5,644 nt of DNA. Source: Chlorobiota bacterium (GTDB lineage Bacteria; Bacteroidota; Ignavibacteria; Kapaibacteriales; NICIL-2). The stretch covers positions 1 through 5,644 of the forward strand of contig RFIK01000123.1 of assembly GCA_003695605.1 (NCBI GenBank), written 5' to 3'. The notes under the pieces were generated by a model, which was given only the letters and a program-made list of their open reading frames with translations, was not told the origin of the DNA and searched no databases. A program made the position numbers and the translations under genes. This document shows positions 1 to 5,644 of this stretch, piece after piece. Position 1 is the first letter of the stretch. Each line of letters starts with the position of its first letter.

Positions 1-1
1 G

Positions 2-2929
2 CAGGATGTCCAGGGAAAGGAGGTTCTCGTCGTTGCAGAACAAAGCCGCTTGCTGAACGCGTCGCGGACCGGAGCAGAAACAGCAATTGATCAGCGGACG
101 GCAGTAACGCTGCCTACGATTACTCGGCGGATCGAAGATATCACCCGCTTGACACCACAGATGGGCGCGAACATGACGTTCGCAGGGCAAGATAATCGCC
201 TCAACAATATCACGGTTGACGGTGCCTACTTCAACAACTCCTTCGGGTTGGCTGGTCAACCAGGCGACCGTACCGGGGTAGCGCCAATTTCCCTGGACGC
301 AATCGAACAAATTCAAGTCAACATTGCGCCCTACGATGTGCGCCAAGGCAACTTTGTCGGCGCAGGCGTCAATACAGTAACTCGGAGTGGGACTAATCAA
401 TGGGTAGGCTCGCTCTACTACTTTTTCCGCAACCAAGATTTCGTCGGTACAAAAGCACAGGACGCCACGATTAACCCGGGAACGTTCCGCTACTCGATGG
501 TCGGGGCGCGCCTTGGTGGGCCGATTCTCCGCGACAGGTGGTTTTTCTTTACGAACTTCGAAACTGAAGCACTCACGCAGCCTGGGACGACATTCCGCGC
601 CAATCGAGGTGAACCGGTCGGGGGCAATATCACTCGCGTGCGGGCATCATCGCTTGATTCGCTGAGCGCGTTTCTCCGAGACCGCTTCGGGTATGAAACA
701 GGACCCTACGAAGGGTATGACTTCAAAACTCCTGCGCTTCGGTTTCTCCTTCGCTCAGATTACAACCTCGACGAGCGCAACAAGCTCACGCTCCGCTACG
801 TGCATCTGGATTCTCGAACGGATGTGCTGCTGTCGAACTCTTCTTCGCTGGGATTTGGGAACCGACGAACGAATCTGGACGCGCTCAACTTCAAGAACTC
901 GAACTATGCAATCCTGGAAAACATCCGCTCGGTGGTTGGCGAGTGGAATGCGATCCTCGGAGAGAATATGGCCAATCAGCTAATCGTCGGTTACTCCCAC
1001 CACGATGAGAGCCGCGAGCAGCCGAGCAGACTCTTCCCATTCGTTGACATCTTGGAAAATGGCACGACCTATACCTCGTTCGGTACTGAACCGTTTACGC
1101 CGAACAACGAGCTGCGTTACTGGACGCTGCAACTGCAGAATAACTTCACCTACTACGCCGGAGAGCACACACTGACCTTTGGTTTGAGTGCAGAGCGGTA
1201 TCAATCGGAGAATGTCTTCTTCCCTGGCTCGCAGAGCGTGTACGTGTACAACTCGCTCCAGGATTTTTACACCGATGCACTCGATTACCTTGCCAATCCC
1301 AATCGGACGACTTCGCCAGTGACGCTACGGCGATTCCAGGTGCGGTGGTCGAATATCCCAGGCTTGACAAAACCAATTCAGCCGCTCAAGGTCTGGTATG
1401 GTGGCATCTATGCGCAAGATGAGTGGAACGTCCTTCCATCCTTACGACTGACGGCAGGGTTGCGTGTTGATGTGCCATTGTTCGAGAACACCGGCTACCA
1501 CAATCCGCAGGTTGACACTCTGACGTTCCGCGATGAGAATGGCAACGCTGTGCGCTACCGCACCGATAAGATGCCCGATCCGAACCCGCTCTTTTCGCCG
1601 CGCCTTGGTTTCAACTGGGACGTTTCGGGTGATCGCACGACCATTCTTCGCGGTGGAACGGGGATCTTCACAGCACGTCCAGCGTACGTATGGATTTCGA
1701 ATCAGATCGGGAACAACGGCGTCCTGACCGGCTTCGAGCAACTCGATAACACGACTGCACGGCCGTTCCATCCCGATCCGAACCATTATAAGCCAACCAA
1801 CGTCTCTGGCCAGCCTGCCCGTAGCTATGAGCTGGCGCTTACTGACCCTGGTTTCCGCTTCCCACAACTGTGGCGTTCCACGCTCGGTATAGATCAGCAG
1901 TTGCCATTTGGATTTGTCGGAACTGCAGAATTCCTCTACGCACGCGATGTCAACGGCATCTATTACATCAACGCCAATCTCAAACCAGCCGACACGCTGT
2001 TCGCTGGCCCAGATAACCGTCCGCGGTGGACCAGCGGTAATCGCATCAACTCGATGGTTACCAGCGCAGTTGTGCTGAAAAACCAGAATGTTGGGTACTC
2101 GTGGAATATCGCGTTCACGCTCGAACGGCCGTGGATGGATAATTGGTACTTCAAAGCAGGCTACAGCTACGGCGTAACGAAAAACACCGTCGATCCTGGC
2201 TCGATTGCGTTCGGTTCGTGGAACAACAATCCGCACACGGGTGATCCGAACAACCCAGGGCTTGGCTTCTCGGTGAACTCACCTGGCCATCGTGCGTTCG
2301 CCACCGCATCCTACCGCTTCGAATACTTGAGTATCGGGGCGACAACGCTCTCAGTCTTCCTCAACGGTCAGACAAATGGCAATGCGAGCTATGTGTACGC
2401 GGGGGACCTCAATGGCGACGGCGGAACAAGCAACGATCTCATCTACATCCCGCGTGATAGAAGCCAGATGAATTTCCAAGATTACAGCGTCACTGTCAAC
2501 GGGCAGAACGTGACCTTTACTGCCCAACAACAAGCCGATGCCTGGGAAGCATACATCGAGCAAGACCCATACTTGAGCAAGAATCGAGGGAAGTACGCCG
2601 AACGCGGCGCTCTGTTTTTCCCCATGGTCTGGCGGGCGGACGTGAGTCTAACGCAGGAGATCGCCGGAGATCTCTTTGGTAACCGACAAGGACTTCAGCT
2701 CCGAGTCGATATTCTCAACTTCACAAACTTGCTCAACAAGGACTGGGGTGTTGGGCAAATTCCCGTCACGACACAGCCGCTCATCGCCCGCGGCGCTGAC
2801 AGCCAAGGTCGTCCGATCTACCGTCTCCGCAACATTGGTGATAAACTCCTCGACCGCACGTTCCAGCAGTCGGCAACGATCAATGACGTCTACCGTATCC
2901 AGCTCAGCTTGCGGTACACGTTCAACTAA
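2..2929 (+). CDS. Oar-like TonB-dependent outer-membrane receptor, 5'-truncated by the window
   Basis: Outer-membrane beta-barrel transporter of the large Oar-like TBDR class, in which a carboxypeptidase-regulatory-like domain normally precedes plug and barrel. The frame is open from base 2, so the gene starts before the window; the TTG at 50 is internal (16 in-frame codons precede it and continue the family sequence NASRTGAETAI). Numbering from that TTG: plug about 15-120, with RIEDITRLTPQ (27-37), GQDNRLNNITVDGAYFN (46-62) and IEQIQVNIAPYDVRQGNF (85-102). Barrel marks are YYFFRNQDFVG, YAQDEWNV near 456, FSPRLGFNWD (515-524), an RGGTGIF strand and LRVDILNFTNLLNKDWG (884-900). An acidic DLNGDG loop lies at 786-791. 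The chain ends LSLRYTFN, a final amphipathic strand with Phe next to last. The visible 975 codons plus a missing N-terminal domain fit a family protein of over 1,000 residues. Myxococcus Oar acts in development and protease secretion; the ligand here is unknown. The gene runs convergently towards the second receptor. Class assignment is secure, substrate is not. Confidence 0.93.
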   Translation, partial: QDVQGKEVLVVAEQSRLLNASRTGAETAIDQRTAVTLPTITRRIEDITRLTPQMGANMTFAGQDNRLNNITVDGAYFNNSFGLAGQPGDRTGVAPISLDAIEQIQVNIAPYDVRQGNFVGAGVNTVTRSGTNQWVGSLYYFFRNQDFVGTKAQDATINPGTFRYSMVGARLGGPILRDRWFFFTNFETEALTQPGTTFRANRGEPVGGNITRVRASSLDSLSAFLRDRFGYETGPYEGYDFKTPALRFLLRSDYNLDERNKLTLRYVHLDSRTDVLLSNSSSLGFGNRRTNLDALNFKNSNYAILENIRSVVGEWNAILGENMANQLIVGYSHHDESREQPSRLFPFVDILENGTTYTSFGTEPFTPNNELRYWTLQLQNNFTYYAGEHTLTFGLSAERYQSENVFFPGSQSVYVYNSLQDFYTDALDYLANPNRTTSPVTLRRFQVRWSNIPGLTKPIQPLKVWYGGIYAQDEWNVLPSLRLTAGLRVDVPLFENTGYHNPQVDTLTFRDENGNAVRYRTDKMPDPNPLFSPRLGFNWDVSGDRTTILRGGTGIFTARPAYVWISNQIGNNGVLTGFEQLDNTTARPFHPDPNHYKPTNVSGQPARSYELALTDPGFRFPQLWRSTLGIDQQLPFGFVGTAEFLYARDVNGIYYINANLKPADTLFAGPDNRPRWTSGNRINSMVTSAVVLKNQNVGYSWNIAFTLERPWMDNWYFKAGYSYGVTKNTVDPGSIAFGSWNNNPHTGDPNNPGLGFSVNSPGHRAFATASYRFEYLSIGATTLSVFLNGQTNGNASYVYAGDLNGDGGTSNDLIYIPRDRSQMNFQDYSVTVNGQNVTFTAQQQADAWEAYIEQDPYLSKNRGKYAERGALFFPMVWRADVSLTQEIAGDLFGNRQGLQLRVDILNFTNLLNKDWGVGQIPVTTQPLIARGADSQGRPIYRLRNIGDKLLDRTFQQSATINDVYRIQLSLRYTFN

Positions 2930-2968
2930 ACGGCAGCTTCACTCAGCACTTCTCCCGAACCAACGCAC

Positions 2969-3001
2969 AAGCAGCCACAGGAGCGATTCCTGTGGCTGCT
3001 T
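2969..3001. terminator. Strong hairpin between convergent genes, probable bidirectional terminator
   Basis: A perfect 14-bp inverted repeat (arms 2969-2982 and 2988-3001, AAGCAGCCACAGGA and its complement) with a 5-nt loop GCGAT. It starts 40 bp after the plus-strand receptor stop and lies 75 bp beyond the minus-strand receptor stop, where a shared transcription end is expected. No T-tract follows on either strand, so it is not a textbook intrinsic terminator; it may stop polymerase by another route or protect 3' ends. In the minus-strand transcript the flanking GUGC/GUGC can extend the stem to 18 bp using two G-U wobbles, which the plus-strand transcript cannot do. The structure is seen directly; the function is inferred. 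Confidence 0.65.
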
Positions 3002-3008
3002 GCACATC

Positions 3009-3027
3009 CTACCGAGTGACTCGGTGG
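3009..3027. other. Second short palindrome in the convergent intergenic region
   Basis: ACCGAGTGACTCGGT (3011-3025) is a 15-bp palindrome, with 7-bp arms around a central G; on the plus strand it extends by a T-G wobble and a C-G pair to 3009-3027. As RNA it would fold with a loop of at least three bases. It begins 7 bp after the larger hairpin, giving a tandem hairpin pair between the two convergent genes. It may be part of the terminator for the minus-strand receptor, or an operator-like site; no T-tract is present. The rest of the intergenic stretch 2930-3075 shows no gene. Confidence 0.4.
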
Positions 3028-3075
3028 CCTCCTCCATGCCCCTGTGCAGTGTACCCTATCAACTCGGCAAGCTGT

Positions 3076-5229
3076 TTACCATTCAATGCCGAACAAGACA
3101 AAGCCTTGTCGCCCGATCAAGCTCGGAACGTACCGTGGCTGAACGACGTCGAGTGCGTTATTGAGGCCGACGGCAATGGTGAGTTTGGTGTTGCTTGGTG
3201 CCAGTGGAATTTGCGTTTCGATGCCAATGTTGACGAGCCAGTAACCTGGTACGAGCTCAGCTGGAGTATCGAGCAGTTGTCCAAGATATTGTGTGCCACT
3301 GTAAATGTCCGGATTCGATGCGCGCTGGAGATCACCGAACGCTCCGACATACTGCGCGCGGAGGTTTGTCCGTACGTTCCATGGAAGAATGTCCCACAGG
3401 AGGCGAAGAGTTCCGGAATGGAATGGCCGGTACCACAAGCCGTAGTACTCGCTCCGCGTGAGGCGGTGGAACTCGCCTGTCGAGGAGATCAAGTAGCCAG
3501 CCGTCCCAGCAGCGATAGCATCGAGCACACGCTCGTCGTAGGCTGCAAGCCATTGGTATGACCCCTGCACGGAGATGCGGTGTTGCCCAAGCTCTATGTT
3601 CGAGGAGGCCATCAGCAGCAGGCCATACGTCTGTACTGCAGCGACATTCCGATATGTAAACACCAGTGGAACTTGCTGGTACGGGTAGTACTCGATCAAA
3701 TCTCGAACGCGATTGAAGAACAGCAGTGCATCGAAGAACACGTGGTGGAATGGCACATTGCCGAGCGCGAGAGTATCGAATGCAATGGTTGTGCCTGCCA
3801 TCAGCGAAAGTGATTGTTCGGGCCGGAGGTCACGTCCGAGCATCCGCGCACCGAGCAATTGATACCCGGCACCTGCTGGACTGAAGCGAATGTAGAGCTG
3901 GCGCACGTCTGGTGCTCGGAAGCCTTCGCCGACTGTTGCAGTAAGTGCGATGCGGGATGAGAGTGCGTAGCGCACCGAAAGACGGGGAAGCAACGGCAGG
4001 CCAGCAAGCATTACAGACCGTGGCACGCCGAATGCACGTGTCCAATCGGATCGGAGCGAGAGTGCGTAAGAGAGCTTGTCGTTTGGATTACCTTCCCACT
4101 GCACAAACGCAGCAAGGGTGCGGTAGAACGGCCGATCAGGATAACGGCTGCCGCCAGCGTTGTCGTCGAGCAGTTCTACCCCCGCCATTGCTCGGTTGCG
4201 TAACGAGACCATTCGATCGTACTGCACGAACACCCGTCCTGTCTGGCGTTCGAAAGAATCTGTGCTATCGGTTGCGGCTTGGGATACTGCAGCGAAGGTG
4301 TAGCCTTCGCGGTATGCAGTGCCATACAGTTGCGCGGTAACTCGCCCGAACGTGCTGAGCCATTCGACGCCACCGCCAAGCGAGCGATCGAGGATGCCGA
4401 GCGACCCGTTGACGGTGGTAACATCGCCTGCTTGTGCCTGGAGAAGCTCCCCGCGTGTTGTGCTTGCGAAAACGCGTGCCGATGCTGTCGCGCGGAACGC
4501 AGATGAGGGCATCCACCGCAGTCGCCCACTGAGCGTGTAGTCGTTGCTTGCAGGGTACGGGAATTGGTTGGTATCTTGTGCGATACCGAATGCCGGTGTG
4601 CCTCGCACTACGCCGAGCAAACCAGCCTCGAGTGCATCGGACCCGTAGAGCTGCTCGGCTTGCAGTTCTGAAGCACCACGGTAGAGGTAGCGCCCCAACA
4701 CTCGCCCATGCCAGCCTTCGTCCGGACAGCGGGTGATAATGTTGATGACACCCGCGAGTGCGTCGCCGCCATAGAGGCTCGACAGGGGCCCCCGCACCAC
4801 CTCGACGCGTTCAATGTTGCCAACCGATAGCCGCTGAAGATCGAGTACGCCGCCAACACGGCCAGTAAGCGGCTGTCCGTCAACGAGAATGAGCGTATAG
4901 TCCGGGCTGAGGCCCATCATCTGAACACCGGTTCGCACACTGCCAGGGGCAATGAGCAAACCCGGTTGTTCGCGCAGTAGCTCACCGACAGTTGAAATTG
5001 CAGTGCCGCGGACCTGCTCGCCACCGACAACTTCAACTCGCACCGGTGCTCGTTCGATGGGGGTTTCTGCCCGCGTTCCTGTCACAACGATCGCTTTCGT
5101 TTGGTACGAAACCGTATCGGGGGATCTCAAGCCGTTGGGCATCGGCTGTGCCACAAGATCGAATCCGACGAGGACTGACGTCAGGAGAATGCTGCCGAGC
5201 ATCGCGACGAGAGGGTGTTGGCGATGCAA
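3076..5229 (-). CDS. TonB-dependent receptor, BtuB/FepA/heme-receptor-like (substrate unassigned)
   Basis: Complete outer-membrane TBDR of 717 residues, a usual length for siderophore, heme and cobalamin receptors. Residues 1-27 form a signal peptide: short basic n-region with Arg3, hydrophobic core LVAMLGSILLTSVLVGF, likely cleavage after LVA (27/28); no lipobox. KAIVVTGTR (45-53) resembles a TonB box. The plug (about 54-167) shows STVGELLREQPGL, MMGLSPDYTLILVDGQP (104-120) and NIERVEVVRGPLSSLYGG (138-155) followed by GVINIITR. The barrel carries a FRAP motif (437-440) followed by GRDLRPEQS (465-473), matching the FRAP...NPxLxPE region of heme and related receptors, although BtuB-type proteins share it. 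The C-terminus GFVLFGIEW is a final beta-strand ending in an aromatic residue. The start is uncertain: TTG at 5229 is the only in-frame start after the upstream TGA (5245-5247), apart from ATG at 5202 (Met10), which would lose the basic n-region. Neither has a Shine-Dalgarno sequence. It lies 43 bp after the AMP nucleosidase gene on the same strand. No regulator or TonB system is visible to identify the substrate. Confidence 0.94.
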   Translation of the reverse strand: MHRQHPLVAMLGSILLTSVLVGFDLVAQPMPNGLRSPDTVSYQTKAIVVTGTRAETPIERAPVRVEVVGGEQVRGTAISTVGELLREQPGLLIAPGSVRTGVQMMGLSPDYTLILVDGQPLTGRVGGVLDLQRLSVGNIERVEVVRGPLSSLYGGDALAGVINIITRCPDEGWHGRVLGRYLYRGASELQAEQLYGSDALEAGLLGVVRGTPAFGIAQDTNQFPYPASNDYTLSGRLRWMPSSAFRATASARVFASTTRGELLQAQAGDVTTVNGSLGILDRSLGGGVEWLSTFGRVTAQLYGTAYREGYTFAAVSQAATDSTDSFERQTGRVFVQYDRMVSLRNRAMAGVELLDDNAGGSRYPDRPFYRTLAAFVQWEGNPNDKLSYALSLRSDWTRAFGVPRSVMLAGLPLLPRLSVRYALSSRIALTATVGEGFRAPDVRQLYIRFSPAGAGYQLLGARMLGRDLRPEQSLSLMAGTTIAFDTLALGNVPFHHVFFDALLFFNRVRDLIEYYPYQQVPLVFTYRNVAAVQTYGLLLMASSNIELGQHRISVQGSYQWLAAYDERVLDAIAAGTAGYLISSTGEFHRLTRSEYYGLWYRPFHSGTLRLLWDILPWNVRTNLRAQYVGAFGDLQRASNPDIYSGTQYLGQLLDTPAELVPGYWLVNIGIETQIPLAPSNTKLTIAVGLNNALDVVQPRYVPSLIGRQGFVLFGIEW

Positions 5230-5258
5230 AAATACAACGCGCGGTCAAAATTTGTAAA
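5227..5258 (-). promoter_or_regulatory. Candidate Bacteroidota-type promoter for the minus-strand receptor
   Basis: Reading the minus strand, TATTTTTG (5234-5227) matches the Bacteroidota -7 consensus TAnnTTTG exactly. TTTA (5258-5255), 20 nt upstream, is a one-mismatch -33 element (consensus TTTG). The same bases read as TTTACA-18-TATTTT, a weaker sigma70-like pair. The site sits in the 43-bp gap after the AMP nucleosidase stop, so the receptor could be transcribed separately. The -7 element overlaps the TTG start at 5229; if this promoter is used, transcription would begin around 5220 and translation would have to start at ATG 5202. This is a consensus match only. Confidence 0.4.
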
Positions 5259-5272
5259 TACACGAATTTGCC

Positions 5273-5644
5273 TTAGTAGCGGAAGTGTTTGATCGGCTCG
5301 CCCTTATCGCCGATTTCCGTCATCGCCTCGATGCCGATTTGCAGGTGGAGATCAGCGTACTGTTCGGTGACTTTGCGGTCGGAGTCGGCTGTTTTGACCC
5401 CCTCCGGCATCAGCGGAATGTCTGACACGAGCAGTAGAGCTCCGCGGGAGATTTCGTTTGCGTGGCCGACGATGAAGATCGTTGCTGTTTCCATGTCAAT
5501 GCCGATGACTGAAAGCTTGCGGAGTCGCTCGCGGAATGCATCATCCCATTCCCACACGCGGCGATTGGTGGTGTACACAACACCTGTTCGGTAGTCGTGG
5601 CCATGGGCGATGATTTTGTCGGAGACGAACTTGTGCAGCTTGAA
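5273..5644 (-). CDS. amn: AMP nucleosidase, C-terminal part (5' end beyond the window)
   Basis: Cytoplasmic enzyme that hydrolyses AMP to adenine and ribose 5-phosphate, a member of the PNP/UDP phosphorylase superfamily. The frame is open to the window edge, giving 123 residues and a TAA at 5273-5275. Numbering the visible part: KFVSDKIIAHGHDYRTGVVYT (6-25, in part) leads to TTNRRVWEWDDAF (25-37); IDMETATIF (49-57) is the superfamily Met-Glu segment that contacts the ribose; GALLLVSDIP (68-77) carries the Asp (75) equivalent to the catalytic Asp of nucleoside phosphorylases; PEGVKTADSD and the end GEPIKHFRY follow the family pattern. The GTG at 5578 is internal, because conserved sequence continues upstream of it. 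Whether this is the short form of about 260 residues common in Bacteroidota or the long E. coli type cannot be seen. The receptor gene follows on the same strand after 43 bp, so read-through is possible, but a promoter-like site lies between them. Confidence 0.92.
   Translation of the reverse strand, partial: FKLHKFVSDKIIAHGHDYRTGVVYTTNRRVWEWDDAFRERLRKLSVIGIDMETATIFIVGHANEISRGALLLVSDIPLMPEGVKTADSDRKVTEQYADLHLQIGIEAMTEIGDKGEPIKHFRY

Noticed and set aside
50..52. TTG as the start codon of the first receptor
   Set aside because: The same frame is open to base 2 and the upstream residues continue the usual sequence before the plug, so the true start is outside the window.
1442..2236. 264-codon open frame on the minus strand inside the first receptor
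   Set aside because: It lies wholly antisense to a clear TBDR coding sequence, has no recognisable domain, and its Arg/Val-rich, low-complexity-like composition is what a shadow frame gives.
2656..2674. Repeated GGAGATC and GAGATC/GATCTC palindrome
   Set aside because: It is short, inside a conserved coding region, and explained by codons for EIAGDLF.
2676..3164. 162-codon open frame on the plus strand crossing the end of the first receptor
   Set aside because: It is Ser/Arg-rich, out of frame with the conserved end of the receptor, and spans the hairpin region; not credible as a gene.
2992..3561. 189-codon open frame on the plus strand starting in the intergenic region
   Set aside because: It runs antisense through the conserved C-terminal barrel of the second receptor and its protein resembles no family; a shadow frame.
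5230..5272. Cobalamin or other riboswitch in front of the second receptor
   Set aside because: The gap to the AMP nucleosidase stop is only 43 bp, too short for a known cobalamin-type riboswitch, and no conserved box is visible.
5289..5594. 101-codon open frame on the plus strand opposite AMP nucleosidase
   Set aside because: Antisense to a strongly conserved enzyme frame, with a Ser/Arg-rich product of no recognisable family.

Overview
The window holds three protein genes and very little intergenic DNA. Two are TonB-dependent outer-membrane receptors (TBDRs) of different classes that converge on each other. The third is the C-terminal end of an AMP nucleosidase gene. The DNA therefore comes from a Gram-negative bacterium. 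An Oar-like receptor, a Bacteroidota-style TAnnTTTG promoter element and the lack of a visible Shine-Dalgarno sequence point to the Bacteroidota/Chlorobiota (FCB) group. GC content looks to be in the mid-50s percent by eye, which would suit a higher-GC lineage of that group such as Ignavibacteria/Kapabacteria-like or Rhodothermia-like organisms. The lineage is an inference; no rRNA or other phylogenetic marker is present.

Layout: (1) Positions 2-2929, plus strand: the plug and full beta-barrel of a large Oar-like TBDR whose N-terminus lies before the window. (2) Positions 2930-3075: a convergent intergenic region with a strong 14-bp perfect hairpin and a second, smaller palindrome, probably the shared transcription end. 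(3) Positions 3076-5229, minus strand: a complete BtuB/FepA/heme-receptor-like TBDR of about 717 residues with signal peptide, TonB-box-like segment, plug and barrel. (4) Positions 5230-5272: a 43-bp gap with a promoter-like sequence reading into the receptor. (5) Positions 5273-5644, minus strand: the last 123 codons of AMP nucleosidase, open at the window edge.

The two receptors would both take energy from the inner-membrane TonB-ExbB-ExbD complex, none of which is encoded here. The smaller one looks like an iron, heme or cobalamin-type transporter with unassigned substrate. The larger one is of the Oar class, whose ligands are mostly unknown. AMP nucleosidase is a cytoplasmic purine-catabolism enzyme with no obvious link to the receptors. 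I see no mobile element, CRISPR array, RNA gene or clearly new system. The most notable points are the asymmetric hairpin between the convergent genes and a promoter element that overlaps the only upstream start codon of the second receptor.
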